Translations under genes and position numbers: made by a program
Shown: one piece after another, positions 9,175 to 21,788 of the stretch
How positions within the stretch are numbered: position 1 is the stretch's first letter
How the letters are laid out: every line of letters begins with the position of its first letter
Assembly: GCF_002288305.1 (NCBI RefSeq)
Contig: NZ_CP016779.1
Coordinates: 620,001 to 684,000, forward strand
Length of the DNA: 64,000 nt
Source: Candidatus Nanopelagicus abundans
Lineage (GTDB): Bacteria; Actinomycetota; Actinomycetes; Nanopelagicales; Nanopelagicaceae
Direction of reading: 5' to 3'
The notes under the pieces: model-generated
Databases searched by the model: none
Told to the model about the DNA's origin: nothing
The model's input: only the letters and a program-made list of their open reading frames with translations

Positions 9175-10359
9175 CTAACTTAGTGCGATCAGGCCTGGTA
9201 GTTCTTTACCTTCAAGGTACTCAAGAGATGCGCCACCACCTGTTGATATATAACCAAAATCCTTATCAGCAAATCCTAGTTTACGAACAGCTGCAGCTGA
9301 ATCTCCCCCGCCGACTACGGCCATACCATCAACCTGAGTTAAAGCTTGCGCTATCACTTTTGTGCCATAGGAAAAATTTGTAAACTCAAATACACCCATC
9401 GGGCCATTCCAAAATACAGTTTTACACAACTTTATCTCTAGAGCAAAGTTCTCAGCACTTTTTGGCCCGATATCCAAACCCATTTGATCAGACGGAATTT
9501 GATCTGAATCTACAGTGGTCGGCAATGAGTCTGCCGAAAATTCAGAAGCAACTACTATATCGATTGGAAGTAGAAATTTAACTCCCAGTTTTTCAGCTCG
9601 AATCATTAATTCTTTAACAGTATCAATTAAATCATTTTCAACTAAAGACTTTCCGATTTCTTTTCCTTGAGCTGCTAAAAACGTGAAGACCATGCCCCCA
9701 CCTATTGCAATTAAGTTTGCTTTGTCTAAAAAATTTGAAATAACGCCAATTTTGTCAGAAACTTTTGCCCCACCTAGAACAACTCCATACGGGCGGCTAG
9801 GATTTTTTGTTAACTGCTCTAAGACTGCAACCTCACCTGAAATAAGATCTCCAGCAGCATGCGGCAGTAATTTAGCAAGCTCATAAACTGAAGCATGCTT
9901 GCGATGAACAGCTCCGAAACCATCTCCAATATAAATGTCGCCATAAGTTGAAAGTTCATTTGCTAGCTTCATGCGCTCAGATTCTTCCTTACTTGTTTCG
10001 GAAGATAAGAATCGAATATTTTCTAGCAGTAAAATTTGACCTGATTTAAGTGCCCTAGCTTTATCGGAAATTCCAGTTATCTCTGGTGAGAATAAAACCT
10101 CTTGATTTAGTAACTCGCCTAACTTTTTAGCAATTGGAGCGAGGGATAACTCAGGCTTTACCTCTCCCTTTGGTCTACCCAAATGGGCAATTATTACCAC
10201 TGAACAGTTAGCAGCAAGTAGCTTCTTAATTGTCGATAATGAGGCAACTATTCGACCAGCATCACCTATAACACCATCTTTAATTGGAACGTTAAAATCA
10301 CAACGCAAAATAACCTTAGCGTTTTGCAGATTTAGCTGGGATAAGCTTTTAATACCCAT
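9175..10359 (-). CDS. pgk: Phosphoglycerate kinase
   Basis: Transfers phosphate from 1,3-bisphosphoglycerate to ADP. The 394-aa protein carries the N-domain signature RCDFNVP (about 19-25), the substrate-binding AHLGRP segment, GGAKVSDKIGVI, and the C-domain nucleotide loop GGGDSAAAV. It starts 5 bases after the gap stop and is 12 bases ahead of tpiA, so all three lower-glycolysis genes form one transcript. No unusual features. Confidence 0.97.
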   Translation of the reverse strand: MGIKSLSQLNLQNAKVILRCDFNVPIKDGVIGDAGRIVASLSTIKKLLAANCSVVIIAHLGRPKGEVKPELSLAPIAKKLGELLNQEVLFSPEITGISDKARALKSGQILLLENIRFLSSETSKEESERMKLANELSTYGDIYIGDGFGAVHRKHASVYELAKLLPHAAGDLISGEVAVLEQLTKNPSRPYGVVLGGAKVSDKIGVISNFLDKANLIAIGGGMVFTFLAAQGKEIGKSLVENDLIDTVKELMIRAEKLGVKFLLPIDIVVASEFSADSLPTTVDSDQIPSDQMGLDIGPKSAENFALEIKLCKTVFWNGPMGVFEFTNFSYGTKVIAQALTQVDGMAVVGGGDSAAAVRKLGFADKDFGYISTGGGASLEYLEGKELPGLIALS

Positions 10360-10364
10360 CTAAT

Positions 10365-11405
<1,041 letters not shown>

Positions 11406-11411
<6 letters not shown>

Positions 11412-11419
11412 CATTGTGA
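11406..11419. promoter_or_regulatory. 14-bp perfect palindrome over the gap -35 (candidate operator)
   Basis: TCACAACATTGTGA is a perfect inverted repeat with 6-base arms and a 2-base centre. One arm coincides with the putative -35 hexamer, the position expected of a repressor site. The cognate regulator is unknown. One half shares the ten bases ATGTTGTGAA with the predicted SufR operator near 2032. Confidence 0.45.
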
Positions 11420-11450
11420 GATGTATATCTTAGCAGTCCGCAAGTAGTGA

Positions 11451-12428
11451 TTAATTCAATAAATCTGGGCTAATACTCGCCTCAGTATCAGGTACTCCTA
11501 ATTCACGGGCTCGTTTATCTGCCATTGCTAATAATCGCCTGATTCGCCCAGCAATTGCATCTTTTGTCATTGGTGGAGTTGCAAGTGAACCTAATTCTTC
11601 CAAACTTGCTTGCCCATGGTTAACCCGAAGTTCACCTGCTTCTTTTAGATGATCTGGGATTTCAGCACCAAGGATCTCCATCGCTCTTTGTACTCTCGCT
11701 GAAGCTGCAACAGCGGCTCTAGCGGATCTGCGTAAATTTGCATCATCAAAGTTTGCTAATCGATTTGCAGTTGCTCGAACCTCTCTTCGCATCCTTCGCT
11801 CTTCCCAAGCTAGGACTGTTTCATGTGCACCTAATCTTGTAAGTAGCGCGCCAATAGCATCACCATCTCGAATAACAACTCGATCGACGCTGCGCACCTC
11901 TCGAGCTTTTGCAGTGATTCCTAATCTTCTAGCTGCGCCAACTAAAGCCAATGCTGATTCTGGTCCAGGACAAGTAATCTCAAGTGCAGAAGATCTTCCT
12001 GGCTCAGTAAGTGAGCCATGCGCTAGAAATGCCCCGCGCCATGCTGCTTCAGAATCACAAATAGCTGCAGAAACAACTTGCGGTGGCAGGCCTCTGATCG
12101 GCCGATTGCTAGCATCAACTAATCCTGTTTGTCGAGCAAGTGCATCACCATCTGCTAAAACTCTGACAATATACCGACTGCCTTTACGAATACCACTTGA
12201 AGAAACTACTGACAACTCACTTTCATGTCCAAATACCTCTGATATGTCTTTGCGTAGCCTGCGTGCACTTTGAGCTGTATCTAATTCAACCTCAATAATA
12301 ATTTTACCCGCTGCTATATGTAATCCACCTGCAAACCTAAGTAATGAAGAAACTTCTGCTTTACGGCAACATGGTTTAGTTATTGAGAGTCTGCTTAACT
12401 CATCTTTAACCGCTTCTGTCATTGCCAT
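11451..12428 (-). CDS. whiA: WhiA, sporulation/division regulator family
   Basis: DNA-binding protein conserved in Gram-positive bacteria. In Streptomyces it works with WhiB to activate cell division genes; elsewhere it affects division and metabolism. The 325-aa protein has an N-terminal LAGLIDADG-endonuclease-like fold lacking nuclease function (about 20-220) and a C-terminal HTH near 270-310 ([16 protein letters not shown]). GGGAG precedes the ATG. It lies downstream of yvcK and rapZ, a conserved trio. In a small non-sporulating cell the division role is more likely; its control of ftsZ is an inference. Confidence 0.92.
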   Translation of the reverse strand: MAMTEAVKDELSRLSITKPCCRKAEVSSLLRFAGGLHIAAGKIIIEVELDTAQSARRLRKDISEVFGHESELSVVSSSGIRKGSRYIVRVLADGDALARQTGLVDASNRPIRGLPPQVVSAAICDSEAAWRGAFLAHGSLTEPGRSSALEITCPGPESALALVGAARRLGITAKAREVRSVDRVVIRDGDAIGALLTRLGAHETVLAWEERRMRREVRATANRLANFDDANLRRSARAAVAASARVQRAMEILGAEIPDHLKEAGELRVNHGQASLEELGSLATPPMTKDAIAGRIRRLLAMADKRARELGVPDTEASISPDLLN

Positions 12429-12469
12429 TAATTCTCCCTAACTCGTCTATGGGGTTATCTAAGCAGGTC

Positions 12470-13402
12470 TTAACCAAAAATGTGGCTGAAAGCCAAAATT
12501 AATTTCTCTCTATCATGGTGGAATATTTGCTTACTATCTGCTAGGTCAAAACCCATAACCTCTCCCCCGCACGCAGCAACTAGAGCATTAAACCTTGAGT
12601 CTGATTGAGCAAGTGATTTATCTACTAAGGCTACATCAATTTTCAGATCTGGAATATGATCTAAAACTAATTGTAGGTGAGCTTCAAGTGAGAAGCCTGC
12701 GTACTCATCTAATATGTTTTTATCCGGTAGATTAAATATCATAATTTTTTTTGCTTTACTTTTTTGAATTTGTTCTGCTTGCTTTCCAAGGAGAAAATGT
12801 GGCATAACACTAGAAAGCCATGACCCTGGCCCAATTGTTATCCAGTCTGCATTTTCAAGAGCAGTTAGTACTTCTGGAGTTGGCTTAGGTTGATTTGGAA
12901 TTAATTTTAGTTCATTAACTTTTCCAATCGCCTGCGATACCTCAACCTGGCCTCTTACTATTTCAACCCCATTTTTTGTGGTAAAACTTCCTTCAATATC
13001 AAGGGGCTCCAAAGCCATTGGTAGTACCCGGCCAACTACTTTTAATAATTGACCAACCCGGTCCAAACCTTTAACTGGATCAGTATCTCGATCCCAAAGT
13101 GCGGTTAAAAGAAGATTACCTACCGCGTGATTATCCATCTCACCTTGGCTGGTAAATCTATATTGCATAATTTCAGCCCAACTTCTGCCCCACTCATCAT
13201 CAGCGCAGAGTGCTGCAAGTGCCATTCGTAAGTCACCGGGAGGTAGGGAATTAAATTCAGCACGTAATCGCCCGGATGAACCACCATTATCTGCAACTGT
13301 TACCACTGCAGTAACTTGATTAGTAAGAGTACGCATTGCGCCAAGTGTTGCTGCTAATCCGTGTCCACCGCCTAAGCAGACAACCTTTGGATTTTTATTC
13401 AT
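12470..13402 (-). CDS. yvcK: YvcK/GlmR, gluconeogenesis and envelope regulator (CofD-like fold)
   Basis: Member of the YvcK/GlmR/CuvA family, which binds UDP-sugars and helps direct carbon into cell-wall precursor synthesis. The 310-aa protein has the nucleotide-binding N-terminus CLGGGHGLAATLGAMR, the TVADNGGSSGRLR segment, and ITIGPGSWLSSVMPHFLL. One base separates it from the rapZ stop, so the two are co-translated, with whiA 41 bases downstream. It is related in fold to CofD but lies in the rapZ-yvcK-whiA context, which favours GlmR. Confidence 0.9.
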   Translation of the reverse strand: MNKNPKVVCLGGGHGLAATLGAMRTLTNQVTAVVTVADNGGSSGRLRAEFNSLPPGDLRMALAALCADDEWGRSWAEIMQYRFTSQGEMDNHAVGNLLLTALWDRDTDPVKGLDRVGQLLKVVGRVLPMALEPLDIEGSFTTKNGVEIVRGQVEVSQAIGKVNELKLIPNQPKPTPEVLTALENADWITIGPGSWLSSVMPHFLLGKQAEQIQKSKAKKIMIFNLPDKNILDEYAGFSLEAHLQLVLDHIPDLKIDVALVDKSLAQSDSRFNALVAACGGEVMGFDLADSKQIFHHDREKLILAFSHIFG

Positions 13403-13403
13403 A

Positions 13404-14282
13404 CTATATTTCTCGACCCAAATCTCTATGCATTACCTGTGTATCAATCTTGTAATTAGATAATTTATCACCACTTTTTAATCTGGAAACTAATTCTGCG
13501 GCAACTGCTACTGATCGGTGTTTACCACCGGTACAACCGATTGCCAGTGTTAAAAACTTTCTACCTTCAGCGATAAAACCTAATGCCATAGTCTCAAAAA
13601 GTGCCTGATACCTTGTTAAAAATTCTTTTACGTTATCACTTCCTAATACTGCATCACTTACCGGTTTATCAAGACCTGTCAGTGGCCTAAGGTGTGGCAC
13701 CCAATGTGGATTTGATATAAATCTACAATCTACAACTAGATCTGCATCTACTGGCAGTCCATACTTGTAGCCAAAAGAGAGAATATTTACTCTAAGATCA
13801 GAGCCAGAGTCTTCATGAAAATAATCTGAAATTTTCTTCTCAAGCTGATGAATATTTAATGCCGATGAATCAATAATTATGTCTGCAGAATCTCTTACTT
13901 CCCGAAGTCGCTCTCTCTCCTTAGTAATTCCATCAAGAATACGATCGGCCCCTTGTAAAGGATGAGGTCTGCGGGTTGACTCAAATCTTCGAACAAGTGA
14001 ATCATCTGCTGCATCTACGAAAAGAATTTTGCGAGATATACCTAGGTCTGCTAGTTCAGCTAACGATTTGGTTAGATCATCAAAAAATGCTCTGCCTCTT
14101 ACGTCAATTACAACGGCAACTTTTTTTACCGATGTAGAAACTAACTCAATTAAATTGCCGAGTAAGGCTGGAGGCAAATTATCTACAACATACCAACCAA
14201 GATCTTCTAATCTGTGGGCTATCGTGGATCTACCGGCGCCACTCATTCCGCTTATAACAAGTATCTCGGTATCACTCTTCAT
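13404..14282 (-). CDS. rapZ: RapZ-family nucleotide-binding protein
   Basis: P-loop protein of the RapZ/YvcJ family. In E. coli it adapts small RNAs controlling GlmS; in actinobacteria the target is not established. The 292-aa product has Walker A SGMSGAGRST (about 11-20), a VVDNLPPALL segment, the Walker B-like FVDAADD, and the C-terminal domain with GCTGGKHRSVAVA. It follows uvrC by 21 bases and is nearly fused to yvcK. The pairing suggests a role in amino-sugar supply. Confidence 0.93.
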   Translation of the reverse strand: MKSDTEILVISGMSGAGRSTIAHRLEDLGWYVVDNLPPALLGNLIELVSTSVKKVAVVIDVRGRAFFDDLTKSLAELADLGISRKILFVDAADDSLVRRFESTRRPHPLQGADRILDGITKERERLREVRDSADIIIDSSALNIHQLEKKISDYFHEDSGSDLRVNILSFGYKYGLPVDADLVVDCRFISNPHWVPHLRPLTGLDKPVSDAVLGSDNVKEFLTRYQALFETMALGFIAEGRKFLTLAIGCTGGKHRSVAVAAELVSRLKSGDKLSNYKIDTQVMHRDLGREI

Positions 14283-14303
14283 GGCAATATCTTCCTACAC
14301 ATG

Positions 14304-16217
14304 TCAAGCATCTAAAATTTCACCACTTTGCATATCAATACGGACTTGCTCTGCTTGATTTTTGATTTGATCAATAATTGTCTTTGCCATTTTCTCGCCA
14401 ATGCCTGGAACAGCAGATAACTCTGAAAGGGTTGCCGACTTTAATGCAGTAACTGAACCAAAGTGTGTAAGTAATGATTTTCTTCTAACCTCACCTAGCC
14501 CAGAAATCTGATCGAGTAATGATTCCAGCATAACTTTTGAGCGCTTGCTTCGGTGAAAATTTATAGCAAATCGATGTGCTTCATCTCTTACCTTCTGTAG
14601 TAAATACAGAGCCTCACTATGGCGTGGAAAGATAATTGGCTCGCTATTATTTGGTAGCCAAACCTCTTCTAGTCTTTTTGCAAGACCACATAAGGCAATG
14701 TCTGTTATTCCAAGTTCACGTAACGCTTTTGCAGCAGCATTAACTTGAGGCTTACCACCATCAACAACTACTAATTGTGGGGGGTATGCAAACTTTGGCC
14801 TGCTACCACCTTGCGCAGTTGCCTCTGCAACATCTATATCTTTTTCATCTAAATACCGTTTAAATCTCCGTGTTATTACATGGTGCATTGCTCTCGTGTC
14901 ATCAAAGCCAGCATCATCATCAATTGAAAATCTTCGATAGTCACTCTTTTTGGGTTGACCATCTTCAAAAACCACCATTGATGCGACCATGCTTGTCCCT
15001 TGAATATTTGAAATATCAAAGCACTCAATTCGTAGTGGTAATTCAGCAAGCTCTAACTGCTCCGCAATTTCAGCTAATGCACTGCCACTTACCGCAGCAT
15101 CATTTGCACGCTTACTTAAATATTGAATTAGGGCCTGGTTGGCATTTCGCTTTACGGTTTGTACTAGTTCTAATTTTTCACCTCTAGCTGGCTGGGTTAA
15201 AGTTACAGATTTACCTCTCTGCTCAGTGAGCCATTGCTGCAGTAAGTCAGAATCTTCAGGCAATTGATCAACTAACACTTCAGGTGGTGGCTTACTTTCA
15301 GCATAGATTTTTCCAAGCATTGCAGAAATAATACTTTCATCTTCTAATAGATTTGCTCTATCTATAACCCAGGATCGAGAACCTGTGATTCTGCCTGCAA
15401 CTATATTAAATTGAGAAAGTGATGCATGGGTAATTTCCTCATGAATTGCTAGCACATCTGCATCAATATTTTCATTTAGAAATCTGTCGGTAGATTCATA
15501 CGCTTTATTAATTGCTTCTAGTTGATCCCGCAGCTTTCCAGCCTTCTCATACTCTTGTGCTTGCGATGCTTCTTGCATCTCTTTTTCAATTCTTACTGAA
15601 ATTTCTTCAGGTGACTTCTCTAAAAAATTAACTAGATCATTAGCAAGTTTTTTGTGTTCTTCTTGCGTAACCCAATTAACACAAGGGGCAGCACATTTAC
15701 CTATATCTCCTAATAAGCACTGCCGTTTACTGCGTACAGCCGAAACAAAGTTAGATTCACTACATGTACGAACTGGATATATTTTAATTAAGGTTTCAAA
15801 TGTACTACGCAGCGCCCAAGCGTGTGAGTAAGGTCCAAAATAGCGAACTCCTGGAATCTTTTTAGAACGAGATATAAACAGTCTTGGAAATTCAGATTTT
15901 AAGTCAATCGCTAAATGAGGATATGACTTATCATCTTTAAATTGAATATTAAAATCTGGGCTGTACTGTTTAATCCAAGTAAATTCAAGCTGCAGTGCCT
16001 CAACCTCAGTTTTTACTAATGTCCAGTCAACTCGGACAGCAGTATTAACCATCCGCCTTGTTTTAATTTGTAGATTATTACCAAAGTATGTATTTAGTCT
16101 ATTTTTAATATTCTTTGCTTTACCTACATAAATTACCTTTTCATTCTTATCAAAAAATCTATAAACACCAGGATCACTAGGTAGGTTACTTGGCCGATAA
16201 CTTTGTGGATCTGCCAT
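14304..16217 (-). CDS. uvrC: UvrC, excinuclease nuclease subunit
   Basis: Makes both incisions in nucleotide excision repair. The 637-aa protein has the N-terminal GIY-YIG nuclease (about 15-95, with VYRFFD and IYVGKAKNIKNRL). A UVR motif for UvrB binding is near 210-235. The RNase H-like 5'-incision domain has ECFDISNIQG and VVDGGKPQV, and tandem helix-hairpin-helices near the C-terminus have ISGLGEVRRK and VPGIGEKMAK. It directly follows uvrA (2-base gap). uvrB-uvrA-uvrC in one transcript is the usual order at this locus. Confidence 0.97.
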   Translation of the reverse strand: MADPQSYRPSNLPSDPGVYRFFDKNEKVIYVGKAKNIKNRLNTYFGNNLQIKTRRMVNTAVRVDWTLVKTEVEALQLEFTWIKQYSPDFNIQFKDDKSYPHLAIDLKSEFPRLFISRSKKIPGVRYFGPYSHAWALRSTFETLIKIYPVRTCSESNFVSAVRSKRQCLLGDIGKCAAPCVNWVTQEEHKKLANDLVNFLEKSPEEISVRIEKEMQEASQAQEYEKAGKLRDQLEAINKAYESTDRFLNENIDADVLAIHEEITHASLSQFNIVAGRITGSRSWVIDRANLLEDESIISAMLGKIYAESKPPPEVLVDQLPEDSDLLQQWLTEQRGKSVTLTQPARGEKLELVQTVKRNANQALIQYLSKRANDAAVSGSALAEIAEQLELAELPLRIECFDISNIQGTSMVASMVVFEDGQPKKSDYRRFSIDDDAGFDDTRAMHHVITRRFKRYLDEKDIDVAEATAQGGSRPKFAYPPQLVVVDGGKPQVNAAAKALRELGITDIALCGLAKRLEEVWLPNNSEPIIFPRHSEALYLLQKVRDEAHRFAINFHRSKRSKVMLESLLDQISGLGEVRRKSLLTHFGSVTALKSATLSELSAVPGIGEKMAKTIIDQIKNQAEQVRIDMQSGEILDA

Positions 16218-16219
16218 GG

Positions 16220-19060
16220 CTACTTCTTTAGTACTGGAGCTAAATACTTTCCAGTGTAGCTCTTTGGATTTTTTACAATCTCTTCCGGTCTACCTTCGGC
16301 GACAACTAATCCACCTCCAGAACCACCTTCTGGTCCAAGATCAATCACCCAATCCGCTGATTTAATAACATCAAGATTATGCTCAATCACAATTACAGTA
16401 TTTCCAGTATCAACTAATCTGTTAAGAACTAATAAAAGCTTTCGCACATCTTCAAAATGTAATCCAGTTGTTGGCTCATCTAGAACATAAATTGTTCGAC
16501 CCGTTGATCTTCGCTGAAGTTCTGTTGCGAGCTTTACTCTCTGAGCTTCACCACCTGACAAGGTTGGAGCTGATTGACCAAGTCGCACATAACCAAGACC
16601 AACGTCACAAAGAGTCTTTAAAAATCTGGAAATTGCGGGCACGGATTCAAAAAAGTTATTAGCTTCCTCAATGGACATATCTAGTACTTGCGCAATTGTC
16701 TTACCCTTGTAGTGAACTTCAAGTGTTTCTCGGTTATACCTTGCGCCATGACACACTTCGCACGGAACATATACATCAGGTAAGAAGTTCATTTCAATCG
16801 TGATAGTTCCATCACCGGAACAGTTCTCGCATCTGCCACCTTTAACGTTAAAGGAAAATCGCCCCTGCTGATAACCTCTTACTTTTGCTTCGCTCGTTTC
16901 AGAAAAAAGTGCCCGTACTTTGTCAAAAACTCCAGTATAAGTTGCAGGGTTTGATCGAGGTGTTCTACCAATAGGTGATTGATCAACATGCACAACTTTG
17001 TCTAGCTGATCTAGGCCAGTAATAGTTCTGTGCCGGCCTGGAACAATTCTTGCGCCATTTAATTTATTTGCTAGAACTGAGTACAAAATATCATTTACTA
17101 ATGTTGATTTGCCAGAACCGCTGACACCAGTAACTGCAATAAATGCTGCTAGTGGAAAGGTCACATCAATATTTTGTAGATTATTCTCTTTCGCAGCCTT
17201 TACTACTAACACTTTTTTTGCGTCAATTGGCCTGCGTTTTTTAGGAATTGCAATAACAGATTTTCCAGAAAGATAGGCACCGGTTATCGAATCTTTTGCG
17301 GCAATTAGATCGGCGTAACTTCCCGATGAGACAACTTTTCCACCATGTTCACCCGCTCCTGGGCCAATATCAACAATCCAGTCTGCAGTTCGAATCGTAT
17401 CCTCATCATGCTCAACAACAATTAATGTATTACCAAGATCGCGTAATCTAGTAAGCGTTTCAATTAATTTACGATTATCACGTTGATGTAAGCCAATGCT
17501 TGGCTCATCTAGAACATATAGAACCCCAGTTAATCCTGAACCTATTTGAGTTGCTAAGCGAATACGTTGAGCTTCTCCTCCCGAGAGAGTTGCAGCAGGT
17601 CTTGCGAGGGACAAGTAATCAAGTCCAACATCTAATAAAAATCCTAATCTGGCATTAACCTCTTTAAGTACGCGCTCGGCGATCTTCTTCTCTCGAGCTG
17701 ATAATGAAATATTCTTAAGAAAAACTTCACACTCGGCAATTGAAAATTCACATATTTGAGCAATATTTTTTCCACCAAGTGTTACTGCTAATACCTCAGG
17801 CTTTAATCGACTGCCATTACAAACGGGACATGGTGTCTGTCGCATATATGCCTCGTATTTATCTCGACTAAAATCACTATCAGTTTCAGAATGGCGCCTA
17901 TGAATAAATGGCACAACACCTTCAAACCCAGTTGAATAGTTGCGAACACGTCCATATCTATTTTTATATTTAACATGGACTTCATAATCCCAGCCGTGCA
18001 AAATCGCATCCCTTACTTTCTCAGATAGCTTCTTCCAAGGATTATCAAGAGAAAACTTCAAGTCAGTTGCAAGGCCTTCAAGGAGTCTTAAAAAGTACTC
18101 AGAGGATTGGCCACCAGACCATGGAGCAATTGCGCCTTCATATATTGAAATCGAATCATCTGGAATTAACAATTCCTCATCAACCTCAAGCTTTGTACCT
18201 ATTCCACTGCACTCAGGGCAAGCACCAAATGGTGAGTTAAATGAAAACGATCTAGGCTCTAACTCCTCAAAGGAGATCTCACAATCATGACAAGCCATAT
18301 GCTCACTAAAGGTTTTCTCTTTATCAGGTGAACCAGCCTTTATATCAATAAAATCTAAAATTACTAACCCGCTTGCAAGTCTTAGTGCAGTTTCAATTGA
18401 ATCTGTTATGCGCGATTTACTCTCATTCTTAACACTTAAGCGGTCAACTACAACCTCGATGGTGTGTTTTTCTTGTTTCTTAAGTTTTGGTACCTCAGAT
18501 ATTTGATAGACGCTGCCATTAATTCGAACTCTTGAATATCCTGCGGTTGTAAAATCTTTAAAAAGATCTAAGAACTCACCCTTGCGCGCTCTAATAACTG
18601 GAGCCAAAACTTGGAATTTACTCCCTTCAGGCATTTGCATAATCTGGTCGACAATATTTTGCGGAGTTTGTTTTGCAATAGCTTTGCCACATTTAGGGCA
18701 GTGCGGTTTACCTGCACGTGCAAAAAGTAAGCGCAGATAATCATAAACTTCTGTAATTGTTCCAACTGTTGAGCGTGGGTTTCGATTAGTAGATTTCTGA
18801 TCAATTGAAACTGCTGGTGATAAGCCCTCAATAAAATCAACATCTGGCTTATCCATTTGCCCTAAGAATTGGCGAGCATAAGCAGAAAGAGACTCAACAT
18901 ACCTTCGCTGGCCTTCCGCAAAAATAGTGTCAAATGCTAATGAAGACTTGCCTGAGCCCGATAGACCAGTGAAGACAATTAGTGAGTTGCGAGGCATATC
19001 AAGTGAGACATTTTTAAGATTATGCTCGCGGGCGCCACGAACTATTAAACGATCGTTCAT
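16220..19060 (-). CDS. uvrA: UvrA, excinuclease damage-recognition ATPase
   Basis: ABC-type ATPase dimer that finds bulky DNA lesions and loads UvrB. The 946-aa protein has two ABC modules: the first P-loop GLSGSGKS at 32-39, the second GVSGSGKS near 645. Both signature motifs are LSGGEAQR. Zinc modules include [14 protein letters not shown] with CPECSGIG, and CENCSGDG with CEVCHGARY. Its ATG overlaps the uvrB stop by one base. Full length, with no visible defects. Confidence 0.98.
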   Translation of the reverse strand: MNDRLIVRGAREHNLKNVSLDMPRNSLIVFTGLSGSGKSSLAFDTIFAEGQRRYVESLSAYARQFLGQMDKPDVDFIEGLSPAVSIDQKSTNRNPRSTVGTITEVYDYLRLLFARAGKPHCPKCGKAIAKQTPQNIVDQIMQMPEGSKFQVLAPVIRARKGEFLDLFKDFTTAGYSRVRINGSVYQISEVPKLKKQEKHTIEVVVDRLSVKNESKSRITDSIETALRLASGLVILDFIDIKAGSPDKEKTFSEHMACHDCEISFEELEPRSFSFNSPFGACPECSGIGTKLEVDEELLIPDDSISIYEGAIAPWSGGQSSEYFLRLLEGLATDLKFSLDNPWKKLSEKVRDAILHGWDYEVHVKYKNRYGRVRNYSTGFEGVVPFIHRRHSETDSDFSRDKYEAYMRQTPCPVCNGSRLKPEVLAVTLGGKNIAQICEFSIAECEVFLKNISLSAREKKIAERVLKEVNARLGFLLDVGLDYLSLARPAATLSGGEAQRIRLATQIGSGLTGVLYVLDEPSIGLHQRDNRKLIETLTRLRDLGNTLIVVEHDEDTIRTADWIVDIGPGAGEHGGKVVSSGSYADLIAAKDSITGAYLSGKSVIAIPKKRRPIDAKKVLVVKAAKENNLQNIDVTFPLAAFIAVTGVSGSGKSTLVNDILYSVLANKLNGARIVPGRHRTITGLDQLDKVVHVDQSPIGRTPRSNPATYTGVFDKVRALFSETSEAKVRGYQQGRFSFNVKGGRCENCSGDGTITIEMNFLPDVYVPCEVCHGARYNRETLEVHYKGKTIAQVLDMSIEEANNFFESVPAISRFLKTLCDVGLGYVRLGQSAPTLSGGEAQRVKLATELQRRSTGRTIYVLDEPTTGLHFEDVRKLLLVLNRLVDTGNTVIVIEHNLDVIKSADWVIDLGPEGGSGGGLVVAEGRPEEIVKNPKSYTGKYLAPVLKK

Positions 19061-21129
19061 TAGTTACCCGCCTCCTGCATTCCTTTTAATTCCCGCTTTA
19101 ATTCTCGAATTTCATCACGTAACCTAGCGGCTAGTTCAAAACTCAATTCTGCTGCTGCTAATTTCATCTGGTCAGTAAGTGACTCAATTAATGCAATTAA
19201 CTCCCGCCTTGGAAGTGAATGAGCATTTTTACTATGAACACCACTAGTAAATCCACTTTTTTTGTTTGTGGCGGCCAAATCGTCTGTGTCATCTATCTCT
19301 TTTGCGATTAAATCAGTGATATCGGCAATTTTCTTCCGCAGCGGAGTCGGATCGATTCCATGTTCGCTGTTGTAAGCGACCTGCTTGGCCCGCCTGCGAT
19401 TTGTTTCGTCTATGGCGCGAGTCATTGATTTCGTCATGTTATCTGCATACATATGAACCTCACCAGAGACATTTCGCGCTGCTCGCCCAATTGTTTGAAT
19501 TAATGATGTAGCAGATCTTAGAAATCCTTCTTTATCAGCATCTAATATGGCAACTAATGAGACTTCAGGTAAATCTAAGCCTTCACGTAATAAGTTAATT
19601 CCGATTAATACGTCATACTCACCTGTTCTTAACTCACGTAATAATTCAACTCTTCGCAAAGTATCAACCTCAGAATGTAAATATCTAACTTTAACTCCCA
19701 GACCTAACATGTAATCAGTTAAGTCCTCTGACATTTTTTTAGTTAGCGTTGTAACCAAAACACGCTCATTCTTTTCAGCTCTGATTTTAATCTCATTAAC
19801 CAAATCATCAATCTGGCCCTTAATAGGTTTGACTATAATTTTTGGATCAATTAGTCCAGTAGGTCTAATTACCTGTTCAACCACACTGTTATTAGTTTTT
19901 TCTAACTCATACTTTCCAGGCGTAGCTGATAAATAAACTTTTTGGCCACATCTTTCTAGAAACTCAGCAAACTTAAGTGGACGATTATCCATAGCACTTG
20001 GTAAGCGAAACCCATGCTCCACTAAAGTGCGCTTTCTTGCAGCATCACCCTCGTGCATGGCACCGATTTGTGGCACCGTGACATGTGATTCATCAATTAC
20101 AACTAAAAAATCCTCTGGGAAATAATCGAGTAAACAGTTTGGGGCAGAACCAGCCACTCGTCCATCTAATTGCCTAGAATAATTTTCTATTCCAGAGCAG
20201 AACCCTAATTGCCTCATCATCTCTAGATCAAAAGTTGTTCGCATTTTAATTCGCTGGGCTTCAAGTAATTTTCCAGCTCTTTCAAACTCATCTACTCTCT
20301 TTGCTAATTCAGCCTCGATTTCACCAATTGCTCGCTCCATTGTTTCAGGACCTGCGGCATAGTGAGTTGCCGGAAATACATACATTTCACTTTCATCTCT
20401 AATGATTTCACCAGTTAATGGATGCAAAGTCATTATTTTTTCAATTTCATCCCCGAACATTTGAATTCGAAGTGCCAATTCTTCATACATCGGAATGATT
20501 TCAATTGTGTCACCTCTAACCCGGAACGTACCCCGCTCAAATGCCATATCGTTTCGCTTATATTGGATATCAACAAATTTACGGAGTAATTGATTTCGAT
20601 CAATGAAATCACCAACTTTTAAACGCACCATTCGATCTACATACTCTTGCGGTGTTCCTAAACCATAAATACATGAAACAGTTGCAACCACAATCACATC
20701 CCGCCTAGTTAGTAAGGAATTTGTAGCTGAGTGACGCAATCTTTCTACTTCATCATTTACCGATGAGTCTTTCTCAATAAACGTATCGGTTTGAGGAACA
20801 TATGCTTCAGGTTGATAATAGTCATAGTAAGAAACAAAGTATTCAACAGCATTATTTGGTAATAGCTCTTTGAATTCATTTGCTAACTGAGCGGCTAAAG
20901 TTTTATTTGGCGCCATAACTAGTGTTGGGCGCTGTACTTGTTCTATTAACCACGCAGTTGTTGCAGATTTTCCGGTTCCAGTTGCTCCAAGCAACACAAC
21001 ATCTTGCTCCCCTTTTGCCAAACGCTGAACAAGCTCTGCTATTGCAGTTGGTTGATCACCGGATGGGACATAATCACTGATAACTTGAAACGGCTCAACC
21101 CGTCGGGTCAAATCTGTTATTGGTCTCAT
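19060..21129 (-). CDS. uvrB: UvrB, excinuclease helicase-like subunit
   Basis: Receives damaged DNA from UvrA, verifies the lesion and recruits UvrC. The 689-aa protein has Walker A GATGTGKS (48-55), the damage-probing beta-hairpin with [12 protein letters not shown] (about 101-112), the helicase motifs DESHVT and QTIGRAARN, and a C-terminal UVR motif (about 645-680). It overlaps coaE by one base upstream and uvrA by one base downstream, so coaE-uvrB-uvrA-uvrC form one tightly coupled unit. Confidence 0.98.
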   Translation of the reverse strand: MRPITDLTRRVEPFQVISDYVPSGDQPTAIAELVQRLAKGEQDVVLLGATGTGKSATTAWLIEQVQRPTLVMAPNKTLAAQLANEFKELLPNNAVEYFVSYYDYYQPEAYVPQTDTFIEKDSSVNDEVERLRHSATNSLLTRRDVIVVATVSCIYGLGTPQEYVDRMVRLKVGDFIDRNQLLRKFVDIQYKRNDMAFERGTFRVRGDTIEIIPMYEELALRIQMFGDEIEKIMTLHPLTGEIIRDESEMYVFPATHYAAGPETMERAIGEIEAELAKRVDEFERAGKLLEAQRIKMRTTFDLEMMRQLGFCSGIENYSRQLDGRVAGSAPNCLLDYFPEDFLVVIDESHVTVPQIGAMHEGDAARKRTLVEHGFRLPSAMDNRPLKFAEFLERCGQKVYLSATPGKYELEKTNNSVVEQVIRPTGLIDPKIIVKPIKGQIDDLVNEIKIRAEKNERVLVTTLTKKMSEDLTDYMLGLGVKVRYLHSEVDTLRRVELLRELRTGEYDVLIGINLLREGLDLPEVSLVAILDADKEGFLRSATSLIQTIGRAARNVSGEVHMYADNMTKSMTRAIDETNRRRAKQVAYNSEHGIDPTPLRKKIADITDLIAKEIDDTDDLAATNKKSGFTSGVHSKNAHSLPRRELIALIESLTDQMKLAAAELSFELAARLRDEIRELKRELKGMQEAGN

Positions 21130-21725
21130 TACTTACTCTTACTTTTGTTTTTAAGGCTTTCCCAAACCTTCTCAACCTGGGCAAGTAATTCTTGCTCAGA
21201 TTTATCATTAACTATCACGGTATCTGAAATCACTTCACGCTGAGCATCTGTTGCTTGGGCTTTCATTCTTTGATCAATCTGGGTAAGTGTTAAACCCCGC
21301 TTTATTAGGCGCTCAGTTCGTATTTTTTCAGGTACGGAAATAGTAATTACATGATCAAATTTATAATCATGCTTTGATTCAACAAGTAGTGGAATTTGAT
21401 TAATGATAATTGAATCACTACCTGCAGAACTAACTATTTTTGCAAAAGATTGTCGAATTAGAGGGTGGGTAATCTCCTCTAACTTGGCGCGCTTTTTTGG
21501 ATCTTTAAATATTAAAGAGGCTAATGCAGCGCGATCTAAATCCCCATTTTTAAGAATCTCATCACCAAATTCGGTAACAATTAGATCAAAGCCCTTACTT
21601 CCTCGTTCAACAACCTCACGTGCTAGTTGATCTGAATCAACTACTAACGCACCAAGTTCAGCAAAAATCTCACCGACCATAGTTTTGCCGGATCCGATTC
21701 CACCTGTTAAAGCGACTATTAACAT
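21129..21725 (-). CDS. coaE: Dephospho-CoA kinase
   Basis: Last step of coenzyme A synthesis, phosphorylating the ribose 3'-OH of dephospho-CoA. The 198-aa protein has the P-loop [10 protein letters not shown] (6-15), the [10 protein letters not shown] segment that binds CoA, and the EITHPLIR lid motif. In many actinobacteria CoaE carries an extra C-terminal domain; here it is the minimal single-domain form. It sits just downstream of the rpsA terminator, and its stop overlaps the uvrB start by one base. Confidence 0.95.
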   Translation of the reverse strand: MLIVALTGGIGSGKTMVGEIFAELGALVVDSDQLAREVVERGSKGFDLIVTEFGDEILKNGDLDRAALASLIFKDPKKRAKLEEITHPLIRQSFAKIVSSAGSDSIIINQIPLLVESKHDYKFDHVITISVPEKIRTERLIKRGLTLTQIDQRMKAQATDAQREVISDTVIVNDKSEQELLAQVEKVWESLKNKSKSK

Positions 21726-21732
21726 AAGTTAA

Positions 21733-21738
21733 ACCCTA
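21733..21738 (-). promoter_or_regulatory. Putative -10 box of coaE (leaderless)
   Basis: TAGGGT ends seven bases before the coaE ATG and directly follows the U-run of the rpsA terminator. A promoter is expected here because the terminator would isolate coaE-uvrBAC from rpsA. No clear -35 or Shine-Dalgarno is seen. Confidence 0.4.
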
Positions 21739-21744
21739 CACAAT

Positions 21745-21773
21745 AAAAAAATGGCCCCAGTTTCCCGAGGCCA
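21745..21773 (-). terminator. Rho-independent terminator of rpsA
   Basis: On the minus strand TGGCCTC pairs with GGGGCCA (one T-G wobble), forming a 7-bp GC-rich stem around an 8-base loop, followed by seven T. It lies 16 bases after the rpsA stop. This is the only textbook intrinsic terminator I recognise in the window. Confidence 0.85.
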
Positions 21774-21788
21774 AATTTAAGTTAAACC